A DNA stretch of 64,000 nucleotides from CBDBIG01 sp965205845 [NCBI: bacterium] (GTDB lineage Bacteria; SAR324). Below the pieces are notes generated by a model, which was not told the origin of the DNA, searched no databases, and saw only the letters and a program-made list of their open reading frames with translations. The stretch spans positions 1 to 64,000 of the forward strand of contig CBDBIG010000001.1 in the NCBI GenBank assembly GCA_965205845.1, given 5' to 3'. Within the stretch, counting starts at the first letter, position 1. Each line of letters starts with the position of its first letter. Positions 7,745-16,111 of this stretch are shown here, piece after piece. The position numbers and the translations under genes were made by a program.

Positions 7745-9910
7745 TTAAACTTTGCTGCGAACTGCCTCATTGCGTTGGCCTTTGGCTAGGGGTTTTGGTG
7801 CCGCAGTCACATCTAGATTTTGAAAGGCCTCTTCGAAAAGAGAATGGAGGTTTTCGACCATGTTCACGGGTGTACCCGTGCTATGATGTGACATCGTAAG
7901 GGAAGACTTTTGCTCACTTTGCTTGGTTGCCACAAAGAGATCTTCGAAGCGGGCATGTGGCAAGGTGGTTGGGGTTTCTGGTTTTACCTGGGCCTTTTCT
8001 TGCAGTGATTCCGCTTGCGCTGCTTTGGTTTTTGGTGGGTCAGGCTTTGCGGTGGCTGGGGGCACTGGGAAACCTGGTTCGAGGATTTCTATGCCTTGGT
8101 CTGTACTTTGCTGAGTGATTGTGATACCTTTGGGGGCCTTTTCAAGGGGTTTTGGGGGGTACGATGGGAGAAGGTTTGCTTCATAACCCATGTCGGTTGG
8201 GCTGTTCGCGCCAAAGGCAGTGGCGGATTGGCTGCCATTTTCTGCGAGTACCGTATCAAAACCAAATACCTCTTCCCGCGGCCCCAACTGAGGGTTATCC
8301 GCTGCAGCGCTGGATGCTTTTGTTGAGCCAGACGTACTCTCCATGGGAACTAACTCAACCTGGGTAGCATCCGCCTTGGGATCGGCGAGTGGTGTGGCCT
8401 TTGGTGTGGCGCCCGCGTTGCCTTTAGATTGATTGGGCATCTTTTTATCCAAGCCTGGTTTAAAGCCAACCATTTCCTCTGCTAACGATTGCGCCTGGGC
8501 ACTCAAGGCTGTTTTTTCTTGCAATGCACGTCCCCCGCTTACCAAAGCACCTTGACGTGCAGAAGGAATAGGCCAAAAGAGCAAGCGGGAAATTTCACGG
8601 CAGTTGCGCTTTTGCACCAACAACACCACATCGCCTGCTTGCAGTTTTTCCTCGCCACGGGGAATGTAAATCCTGCCTTTGCGTCGAATGGATCCCACCA
8701 ACAAAGCCCCCGCGGGCAACTTGAGCGAGCGTAACATTTTTCCCACGCAAGGAGAGGTTTTGTGTACCTCCAGTTCTACGACCTCAATGGTGCTATTAGG
8801 AAAGGAGAAGAACGAGCGCAGGTTGGTGCCTTGCACATATTGTAAAATTTTGCGTGCCGTCAGCAAACGTGGATTAATGGCAGCATCAATCAAATCTTGC
8901 CTGTGCAAAATTGCAATGGTTTCAGATTGCCGAATGAGTGCTACGGTCGCGCGTGCTCCCATCTCTTTGGCCATGAGGCAAGAAAGCAAATTCACCTCGT
9001 CATCATCACAGGCACTAAAAAAACAATCGGCATCGCCAATTCCCTCAGATTTTAGTGCCAAATCATCGGTGCCATCGGCATTTAATACCAGGGAGTGGTC
9101 TAAAATTTGGGAAAGCACCTCACAGCGACGCTCATCTTTTTCAATTACCCGTACATCAAGGCCGCGGCGTTCGAGGCGCAAGGCAAGGGATTCGCCAATT
9201 AAACCGCCCCCGTTAATAAAGACTTTATACGATGGCTTGGTGGGTAAGCCCAGCAGCGTACCCAATTTTTTCCATTGTTGACGGATACACAAAAAATACA
9301 CGCTATCGCCCACCGCAACCACAGTGTTTGCGCGTGGAATAAAAGCCGTGCCATCGCGTTCAACCAGGGCAATCAGGGCACCTGCCAGTTTGGTATTTTC
9401 TCCAAATGCTTGTACCTGCATGCCATCCATCAAGGTAGCTTGGCGTACCTTTGCCCCAATCAAGGCCACGTCCCCGCCTAAAAAGGGTACAAAATCAATG
9501 GTCGATGGGTGCAAGGCGAGCTGCTCTAAATGCTCGGCCGCTGCCTCGAAAGGGTTGATGACTAGGCTAATCCCAAAGGAGTGTTGATCTCCTGCACTGA
9601 CCTCGTTAAAGGCAGTAAGGCGCGCAATTCCCTGCTTAGCCCCCATTTCCTTGGCGATTAAAGAGGAGATGATATTGATTTCATCCGAACTGGTTACCGC
9701 GATAAATAGATCGGCTCCGCCAACCTGTGCCTTTTCGAGCACGTCGCGGTTGCTGGCATTGCCCAATACCGTATCCACCCAAAATAGGCGATGCAGGCGC
9801 TGCAACACTGCCTCACCGCCATCGATGACCGTAATGTTCACCCCTTCACGATGAATCGACTCGACAATATGGTAGCCAACCTCCCCAGCACCTGCAATTA
9901 CAAATCGCAT
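7745..9910 (-). CDS. trkA: Trk potassium-uptake regulatory NAD-binding protein with long C-terminal extension
   Basis: TrkA is the peripheral nucleotide-sensing subunit of the Trk potassium channel. Two Rossmann/RCK-N halves are visible, each followed by an RCK-C domain: GAGEVGYHI at residue 7 and INGGGLIGES near 230, with acidic ends of the second strand (VIDGGE, VIEKDE). The canonical protein ends near residue 455. About 265 further residues are rich in Pro, Lys, Ala, Ser and Gln, look disordered and match nothing I know, except a short predicted helix (VENLHSLFEEAFQNL) near the end. The frame is open throughout, so the tail seems genuine. The start has AAGGA upstream. No trkH/trkG partner lies in the window. 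Confidence 0.9.
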   Translation of the reverse strand: MRFVIAGAGEVGYHIVESIHREGVNITVIDGGEAVLQRLHRLFWVDTVLGNASNRDVLEKAQVGGADLFIAVTSSDEINIISSLIAKEMGAKQGIARLTAFNEVSAGDQHSFGISLVINPFEAAAEHLEQLALHPSTIDFVPFLGGDVALIGAKVRQATLMDGMQVQAFGENTKLAGALIALVERDGTAFIPRANTVVAVGDSVYFLCIRQQWKKLGTLLGLPTKPSYKVFINGGGLIGESLALRLERRGLDVRVIEKDERRCEVLSQILDHSLVLNADGTDDLALKSEGIGDADCFFSACDDDEVNLLSCLMAKEMGARATVALIRQSETIAILHRQDLIDAAINPRLLTARKILQYVQGTNLRSFFSFPNSTIEVVELEVHKTSPCVGKMLRSLKLPAGALLVGSIRRKGRIYIPRGEEKLQAGDVVLLVQKRNCREISRLLFWPIPSARQGALVSGGRALQEKTALSAQAQSLAEEMVGFKPGLDKKMPNQSKGNAGATPKATPLADPKADATQVELVPMESTSGSTKASSAAADNPQLGPREEVFGFDTVLAENGSQSATAFGANSPTDMGYEANLLPSYPPKPLEKAPKGITITQQSTDQGIEILEPGFPVPPATAKPDPPKTKAAQAESLQEKAQVKPETPTTLPHARFEDLFVATKQSEQKSSLTMSHHSTGTPVNMVENLHSLFEEAFQNLDVTAAPKPLAKGQRNEAVRSKV

Positions 9911-9999
9911 TCCTTGCTATAACCCTCACTTCGCTTGCAGTTTGTTTACGGATATTTAAAACGCCTTAGTTTATACCATACCACTGCGGGGTCACTCTG

Positions 10000-10568
10000 T
10001 CATAAATGGCCCCACCAGTTCATCGATGCTATCGAGTGAAGGTCTTGCAAGGGGGTTTGCGTATTTATTGCAATGGGGACCAAGTTTCTTTGTAAATCCT
10101 TTGGCAGGTCGGTGATTGAAACAATCGAAAGCGATGGATTCCTGTTGTTACCCGAACTACCTTCAAAAAATGCCTGTATTTTAGGCGGCGACAACGTATA
10201 CATCTTCCCATTCAATGGATCTATGATAAGCCAGCCGATTAGACCACCAAATACGAAATTACCCGCCATATACCAAGCGGTTGCATTTGCCTTAATCTCG
10301 ACGGTATGGGTTTGCTTACCTTCGAGACTCGAAGGTTACCTGATATTCTTTTTTTCCAAAATAGGTCCTATCGTGCTTGTCCAAGGTAGCCTGGGGTTGG
10401 TGTTGTCCCGTGAAAGACGGTTTCCCCGCTGGCAATGTGCTTTACAACCACCTTTGCTCCCTCAGGTGAACTCATGATAGGGAGTGTTTGGGTTTCCTTG
10501 CCTACAATCGTTGCGCAGTTCCCTAGCACTAGCGATAAAAAGAGAAGGGATCAAGTTTTCATTTTCAT
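10000..10568 (-). pseudogene. Broken PEGA-like lipoprotein gene
   Basis: Reading the minus strand from the ATG at 10568 (GAGG ribosome site upstream) gives MKMKT, a TGA at codon 6, then a lipobox (LVLGNC) followed by ATIVGKETQ and SSPEGAKVVV, typical of small lipoproteins with a PEGA-like domain. Near 10365 the frame shifts to give RTYFGKKEYQVTFESR, and near 10330 it shifts again to give THTVEIKANATAWYMAGN and GGLIGWLIIDPLNG, which runs to the stop at 10000. One nonsense codon and two frameshifts argue for a dead gene. The intact product would have been about 185 residues, anchored to the membrane. Only the last 89 codons look like an ordinary open frame. Confidence 0.8.
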
Positions 10569-10730
10569 TGTTATGTCCTCAGAAAATCCTTATTTTAAAC
10601 ATTGAACAAAGTACTGTAACGCTGGCCTACCCCTATCACAAGAGGAGCACTGATTACACCCCCTTAGTGTCAATAAATGCTGGCCTACAAAACCGACCGT
10701 TATTCGTTCATTAGGATAAACACTGGAAAG

Positions 10731-11657
10731 ATGCACACAAAAGGAAACAATGTCACCTTTGAGCAGAATACCTTACACATGGGTTCGGTAACGGTTTTTT
10801 TTGGTGCAAAAAATGGCAAATATCCCGACGGTAACCAAGTGCTGGTAACGGGGAAAAAAGCCCGCGCGGCCTTTGATGCCCCCCTTTCTACCCGGACACA
10901 CCCGCAAAATGTCAAGGATGCAGACATGGTTTTACTAAGCCATGTTCACGAAGACCACGTGGCGGGCTTAGAGCCCCTCGCACACCTTCCCCTATATGCC
11001 CCCGCCCAAGATGCCCCTGCCATGCAAAGCATGCAAGGCATGCAGGCGCATCTAGGCTATTCTCCCAAAGTCACAAAAGCCATGGAAAAACTGCTGGTAG
11101 AGGATTTTTACTTTGAGCCTCGGCCCGATACCATCGCCTATCAGCACCACCACTACTGGGATTTAGGTGGAGGAATTGGGGTGCGTGCCATTCACACCCC
11201 AGGCCATACGGCGGGGCATTCGATTTTAATGGTTGAACCCGAAGGAATTGCCTTTATTGGCGATATTGATCTGAGCAGCTTTGGCCCCTATTACGGTGAT
11301 GCTTGCTCGAATCTAAGCGATTTTAGGCACACCTTAAACACCATGGCCCAACTTCCCGCCAAGGCTTGGATCACCTACCATCACAAAGGGGTTATTTTTG
11401 AGCAACACACTTTTTTGAGCCTCTTAAATGCGTTCCGTCGTAAGCTCGACCGGCGTGAACACGCCATTTTGCAAGCCATTCCCCCTCGCCATGGTATTTT
11501 GCTAAATCAATTACTAAAACAACGCTTTTTGTATCCCACCAACCACCAAGCAGTGTATGTTAACGATGTCGAGCGCATCACTGTGCTCCAGCATTTGGCT
11601 GAAATGAAAGAAAAAGGATTGGTGCATCAAGAAGGGATGCGCTACACTCGCGCCTAG
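10731..11657 (+). CDS. Metallo-beta-lactamase-fold hydrolase
   Basis: A 308-residue member of the MBL superfamily, probably a hydrolase with a two-metal centre. The first metal motif HVHEDH is at residues 71-76, followed by the second ligand in HTPGHTAGHS and the aspartate in FIGDIDLSSFGPYYGD. The C-terminal 80 residues are helical and resemble the winged-helix-like tail seen in several MBL-fold enzymes. The substrate is unknown: glyoxalase II-like thioesters, lactones or nucleotides are all possible. I chose the ATG at 10731 because upstream codons look non-coding; an AGGA lies 14 bases before it. lepB follows 78 bases later on the same strand. Confidence 0.8.
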   Translation: MHTKGNNVTFEQNTLHMGSVTVFFGAKNGKYPDGNQVLVTGKKARAAFDAPLSTRTHPQNVKDADMVLLSHVHEDHVAGLEPLAHLPLYAPAQDAPAMQSMQGMQAHLGYSPKVTKAMEKLLVEDFYFEPRPDTIAYQHHHYWDLGGGIGVRAIHTPGHTAGHSILMVEPEGIAFIGDIDLSSFGPYYGDACSNLSDFRHTLNTMAQLPAKAWITYHHKGVIFEQHTFLSLLNAFRRKLDRREHAILQAIPPRHGILLNQLLKQRFLYPTNHQAVYVNDVERITVLQHLAEMKEKGLVHQEGMRYTRA

Positions 11658-11735
11658 GGTGCTCCCTGGTTTTGCGGGCGTAATCCAGATACATAATCGG
11701 CCCCGTTTACTCAAAAACCCACCTGTGGCAAAGCA

Positions 11736-12605
11736 ATGTTTTGGCGTAAATATCAAGTAGCAGACTGGTCTTTGCACGATTTAGAAACCGCTGGCTTGAA
11801 CCCTATTTTGCTGGAATCGTTGCGCGGCCTTCGCACTTCCCAAAGTTATCGCCTAACGGCATTTATGCAAATGTTAAGCGAACTTGGTCCCAGGGCCCCA
11901 AGCCAAGCAGAAAAAAACATGATTTTATTGTACTGCAAGCGCGGACCCATGGGCCTCGAGCGCATCTTGCCATGGCGAGGCTTGCGCGAGTGGATCGAAG
12001 CATTGACCCTGGCTTTTTTGGCTGCTTTGCTGGTACGCAATTTTTTGTTTGCGCCCTTTCGCATTCCCTCTGGGTCGATGATACCTTCCATTTTAATTGG
12101 TGATCATGTTTTCGCCTCCATGTATCGCTACGGGCTGCGTCTGCCTTTTACCCAAATACGCCTCTTTTCCCAGCCTGTTCAACGCGGAGAGATTATCATC
12201 TTTCCTTTTCCTGAAAACCCCGAACTAGACTACATCAAACGCGTGATCGCCCTTGGTGGAGAAACCCTTGAAATACGCGACCGTCAAGTGTTTATCAACG
12301 GCACACCTTTGGCCGAACCTTACGCCTTTTATGATCTTGAGGTATTAGCCCAACTCAGAGCGCGAGGTCATGAAGCCATTTTTGACAATTTTGGCCCCAT
12401 TACCGTCCCTAAGGGCCATTTGTTCATGATGGGCGATAACCGTTTAGGCAGCGCAGATAGCAGGGTGTGGGGCTTTGTAAAGGAGAGCACCGTGAAAGGC
12501 AAGGCCAGCATTGTGTATTGGTCCCATGATCCCCGGAGTGGCCTGCTTGGAGGGTATCATTGGGAGCGTCTAGGCATGTTGCTTCACAAAAATTCCAAAC
12601 CCTAA
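11736..12605 (+). CDS. lepB: Signal peptidase I
   Basis: Inner-membrane serine protease that removes signal peptides from exported proteins. The catalytic Ser114 lies in IPSGSM, and Lys168 in DYIKRVIALGG is the general base. Box E is present as MGDNRLGSADSRVWG. A membrane segment precedes the active site (about 86-103). The first 80 residues are a hydrophilic extension absent from minimal enzymes; they contain a cluster of leucines and a Cys-Lys-Arg-Gly segment but no domain I know. Total length is 289. The gene follows the MBL-fold gene and precedes tRNA-Arg. No strong ribosome site is seen. Confidence 0.94.
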   Translation: MFWRKYQVADWSLHDLETAGLNPILLESLRGLRTSQSYRLTAFMQMLSELGPRAPSQAEKNMILLYCKRGPMGLERILPWRGLREWIEALTLAFLAALLVRNFLFAPFRIPSGSMIPSILIGDHVFASMYRYGLRLPFTQIRLFSQPVQRGEIIIFPFPENPELDYIKRVIALGGETLEIRDRQVFINGTPLAEPYAFYDLEVLAQLRARGHEAIFDNFGPITVPKGHLFMMGDNRLGSADSRVWGFVKESTVKGKASIVYWSHDPRSGLLGGYHWERLGMLLHKNSKP

Positions 12606-12735
12606 AAAATTGTAAAAAGGAGGCTATCCCTTTATTGTAAACACGCTTCCCGCTCCGTAACGGTTTAGGCTTTTTGGGTGAATGTATCAAACCTTGCCAA
12701 CGACGCCATGCCCACACTTTTATCCATCCTATTTT

Positions 12736-12809
12736 GCGCTCGTAGCTCAGCAGGATAGAGCATCGGATTTCTAATCCGACGGTCGCAGGTTCAAATCCTG
12801 CCGAGCGCG
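12736..12809 (+). tRNA. tRNA-Arg (anticodon TCT)
   Basis: A 74-base cloverleaf: acceptor GCGCTCG pairs with CGAGCGC, the anticodon stem TCGGA/TCCGA encloses TTTCTAA, and the T arm is GCAGG-TTCAAAT-CCTGC. The anticodon TCT reads AGA. CCA is not encoded. Confidence 0.97.
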
Positions 12810-13604
12810 CCTTAATGGTGCCTGCGCATGGCCAGGGTGAGCGCATTGGGTGCTTTGTGTAACAACTGCCCTTTGCCATTATCCAGCATTCACACCTGCT
12901 TGTCGCTAACATCGGAATGGTGCGTTCCGAGCTAAGAATGGGTGTCTGCTGCATTTTTGTCGGGCAAGTTCGAGCACGACAAAGCCTTACAAACCATCAT
13001 GTAAGCGGTTGCACAGGGATATTGTTGCCAAAATATCCGACCCCCGAACACGGGGATTGGTACAAGAGTCAACCGGGCATGCCCGAACGCTTCCCACGAG
13101 GTTTGACAAACTTGGTCAAAGACTACAAGCAAAGGGGCAAAATCACATCTTTGGATGCCCTTAAAAAATGTGAAAGGCGATGTTGAAGGCATACTGCAAA
13201 GAGGCGGACGCCATCTCAAAATCGGGCGGTGCATCTTGAGCATAACTGGCCCAAACCCTTGCCAAAACCAAGGGTACGTTTTTTGCTCAGCATTTAACGA
13301 TACATCCAACCAACATGCGTGGGTGGTTTAAAAGTATAGACTGCCAGCAAATGAAAACCCGCTTTCACTATGGGTGAACCCACGGCTTGCATCATAAAAG
13401 GGTGGCAGAACGGCTTTACAGCCATTTTAAAACCCCTGCCCTAAAAGCAGCCTCGCAAAGGAGGCAAGCGATTGATGACAACATCCATGGGCAAAAAACG
13501 GGCTATGAAAAATATGCAGTCAAGATGGGCAGTGGTGGGGCATGGGAACGAAAGTGGCAAAGCATGGGAACGGTTGAACCCAAAGTGGCAAAGCATGGGA
13601 ACGT
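12810..13604. other. Intergenic region with decayed coding scraps
   Basis: About 800 bases between tRNA-Arg and the end of uvrC. Plus-strand stretches such as SGKFEHDKALQTIM (near 12960), KYPTPEHGDWYKSQPGMP and TNLVKDYKQRGKITS look like fragments of coding sequence in different frames, but I cannot name a parent. The last 150 bases hold a dispersed repeat described separately. Confidence 0.4.
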
Positions 13605-13620
13605 TTACAGCGGGTTTTGC
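13455..13620 (+). repeat. Dispersed repeat, copy 1 (related copy at 59414-59635)
   Basis: The block starts AAAGGAGGCAAGCGATTGATG and ends with near-identical GTGGCAAAGCATGGGAACG elements, two complete and one partial. A related block lies just beyond the 3' end of the large gene ending at 59647. Translated, both begin RRQAID followed by a degenerate I-H/N-G/A-QK. Both copies abut or overlap the 3' end of a minus-strand gene. Confidence 0.6.
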
Positions 13621-15554
13621 GTGGAGTGCAAGTGGGAATGGGGTTTTTGCCTGGGGTGTAGGTATTGATACAAGCCATAGGCGACGCTTTGAGGCAGGCT
13701 GGGAGTGGCCAGTAGGTCTTCGAGGCTGGCCTGACCCAGGCGTTTTACGCTCCCAAAATGCTTTAGCAATGTCTGGCGGCGCTTCTTACCAATTCCGGGG
13801 GCATGGCTTAAATCGCTGTGCAGGGTGCGTTGCTTGCGGCGCTGACGGTGGGCTTGAAGGGCAAAGCGATGGGCTTCATCGCGAATGCGCTGCAAAAAAT
13901 GCAAGGTGGTCGAATTTTTGCGAAAACGGAGGGTGGTTTTCCATTCGGGCTTGACCAAATATTCAAAATCTTCATCATGGATTGGGGTATTTGCGCGGCG
14001 TTTTTCTGAGCGCCCCTTGGCCAAACCAACCACATCCATGCGGTTAGCGTCTATGCCCAGTTCTTTTAACGCTTGTTGGGCTGCATTCACTTGCCCTTTA
14101 CCGCCATCAATCAACACCAGGTGGGGGAGTGCTTGATTTTCAGCCAGTTTTCGTTTAAAGCGGCGGGTTACGGCTTCGTGCATGGCCAAAAAATCGTTGG
14201 GCTCACCCACCTGCCCTGCACTTCGGATGTTCATGGTACGGTGCTCTGCATTGCAGGCTTGATTCTTACGAAACACCACCACCGAGGCCACCACATCGGT
14301 GCCCTGAATGTTCGAAATATCAAAACCTTCGACCACTTGGGGCAGGTATCTTAAATGCAAAGCACTTTGTACCTGCTGCATCACCGCCTCATGGCTTTGC
14401 AAACCAAGGAGGCGTTCTTTTAGGCCGCGTTTCGCGTTGGTGCTGGCGAGTTCAATTAAATGATGACGCTTGCCCCGCTGGGAATGGTTAATTTTGACTT
14501 GCCGTTTTTTGCCTGTGCTTAGGGTTTCTGCCAATAAGTCCATGTCCTCAAAAGGCGTGCTAACCAAAATTTCACGTGCTGCGCTGGCACCTTGCTGTAG
14601 GTAGTAGCGCATTAAAGCGGAGCGCAAGACTTGGGCATCGTCCCATGCTTCGTCGGCCTCGACCACCCATAGATGTGAGCCGATCCAGTGTCCATGACGC
14701 ACGAACAAAACCTGCACGCCAGCCCAGCCCCGTTCGCGATGCATCGAAAAGACATCGATCTCAGCGTTGGTATCGGGGGTTAGGGCCTGTTGACGCGCCA
14801 TTGTGCGCTCAACGGCCAAGACGGCATCGCGCTTCAACGCGGCTTTTTCAAAGTGCTCTGCCTCGGCCAAAGTGCTCATTTCGGTGCGTAAACGCGCGAG
14901 CAATTCCTTGTTTTTACCCTGTAAAAACAGCCTTACTTGGCGCACCACCTGGGCATATTCTGCCACCTCGACCACCCCACGGCAGGGTGCTAGGCAGCGT
15001 TTCATTTGAAAGTTAAGGCAAGGGCGGTACGTTTTGCTGCCATCAAGGGACATTTTGCTGGTGCGCAAAGGAAAGTGCTTGCGGAGCACGCGCAAGGTTG
15101 CTTTGGCGTCTTTTACCGAGGCGTAAGGGCCAAAGTACTCCGCGTGGGTTTCGTGTTTGCGTTCGCGCGTCAGCATCAACCGCGGGTAGCGCTCACCCAG
15201 GCTAAGTTTAAAAAAAGGGTGGGATTTGTCGTCTTTATAAAGAATGTTGTAGCGCGGTTGGTGCTTTTTAATCAGGTTGGTTTCCAGCAAAAGGGCCTCT
15301 GCCTCGCTTTTGGTTTCCATCATGTCAATGCTGCGTATTTGGCGCACCATGGCACGAATCCGCGGCACATGCGTTGCGGATTGCTGAAAGTATGAGCGCA
15401 CGCGCACGCGCAAGTTTTTGGCCTTGCCAATGTAAAGCACGCGGCCTTCGCCATCTTTATGAAAATAGACCCCAGGGGCCTCGGGTAAATTTTGGAGGGT
15501 TTGTTGCAGTGGAGTTTGTTGCAACGGGGTGATTTGAGGGGTGTTGTGGGGCAT
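13605..15554 (-). CDS. uvrC: Excinuclease ABC subunit C
   Basis: UvrC makes the two incisions around a DNA lesion after handover from UvrA and UvrB. All parts are visible in 649 residues: GIY-YIG nuclease domain at 20-105 (PGVYF, VLYIGKAKNLRVRVRSYF), a Cys pair region PCLNFQMKRCLAPC, UVR motif about 205-240, the RNase H-like second nuclease (FDISNIQGTDVVAS, LVLIDGGKGQVNAA) and C-terminal helix-hairpin-helix repeats (APGIGKKRRQTLLKHFGSV). AGGTGAGGA, lying across the end of the broken ankyrin gene upstream, gives a strong ribosome site, so the two were probably one transcript. The last codons lie in a dispersed repeat. Confidence 0.96.
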   Translation of the reverse strand: MPHNTPQITPLQQTPLQQTLQNLPEAPGVYFHKDGEGRVLYIGKAKNLRVRVRSYFQQSATHVPRIRAMVRQIRSIDMMETKSEAEALLLETNLIKKHQPRYNILYKDDKSHPFFKLSLGERYPRLMLTRERKHETHAEYFGPYASVKDAKATLRVLRKHFPLRTSKMSLDGSKTYRPCLNFQMKRCLAPCRGVVEVAEYAQVVRQVRLFLQGKNKELLARLRTEMSTLAEAEHFEKAALKRDAVLAVERTMARQQALTPDTNAEIDVFSMHRERGWAGVQVLFVRHGHWIGSHLWVVEADEAWDDAQVLRSALMRYYLQQGASAAREILVSTPFEDMDLLAETLSTGKKRQVKINHSQRGKRHHLIELASTNAKRGLKERLLGLQSHEAVMQQVQSALHLRYLPQVVEGFDISNIQGTDVVASVVVFRKNQACNAEHRTMNIRSAGQVGEPNDFLAMHEAVTRRFKRKLAENQALPHLVLIDGGKGQVNAAQQALKELGIDANRMDVVGLAKGRSEKRRANTPIHDEDFEYLVKPEWKTTLRFRKNSTTLHFLQRIRDEAHRFALQAHRQRRKQRTLHSDLSHAPGIGKKRRQTLLKHFGSVKRLGQASLEDLLATPSLPQSVAYGLYQYLHPRQKPHSHLHSTQNPL

Positions 15555-15564
15555 TTTTTAGTCC

Positions 15565-15838
15565 TCACCTTTTTTTAGCACGTGCCCCCGCCTTGAGCAG
15601 GGCTGCAATCACCTCAGGGGTTTTATTTTTTGCTGCTGCCTCATGCAGGGGGCGTAATGCCCTTTCCAGCGCGTGCATTCACATTTGCCCCCGCCTTGAT
15701 TAGGGCTGTAATTTGGGCGGGGCTGGCTCGCTTCATAAAGTGTGGGTCACACAGTTTGCCGCAGCGTTGGGCAAAGGCGGGGTTGGCGGGCAGGCTAAAA
15801 GCCAGTAACAGCAGGGCAGAAAAAATTTTGAGATTCAT
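15565..15838 (-). pseudogene. Small exported ankyrin-repeat protein, frameshifted
   Basis: The ATG at 15838 begins a signal peptide (MNLKIFSALLLLAF, then NPAFA) and about one and a half ankyrin repeats: ITALIKAGANVNARAGKGIT, then in another frame LHEAAAKNKTPEVIAALLKA and GARAKKR. A run of five Cs replaces the expected four at the join, so the frame breaks right after the conserved TP of the ankyrin TPLH motif. Without the extra base the product is about 91 residues. The shift may be real decay, slippage-based switching or a sequencing error in a homopolymer. The gene lies directly upstream of uvrC. Confidence 0.75.
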
Positions 15839-16111
15839 GATTCGTGTTTTTTTAAAACCTTGATGAGGAGGGTGAACACACGCATGGTGGGCGCTGGGGG
15901 GTTGGTGCTCCTGCGAGGGGTAAAAGGGGCTCGCTCCCTGAGAATAATGCAGATGGATAGAGATTGCAATGCTGCCCAGCATGGGCTTAGAATGGCGCCC
16001 AGGGGGTACTTTTTTGACATGGCGTTTTTTGGCAGTACCCAGTGCCCTCATGCCCCCTGTGGGATTTTCCCCTTTGTTTGCAAGCATTTTTGATTGAAAA
16101 TAGGTTTTTTT

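Noticed and set aside
12424-12954. Minus-strand 176-codon frame containing AGFEPATVGLEIRCS
   Set aside because: It is antisense to tRNA-Arg; this peptide is a well-known spurious translation of tRNA genes.
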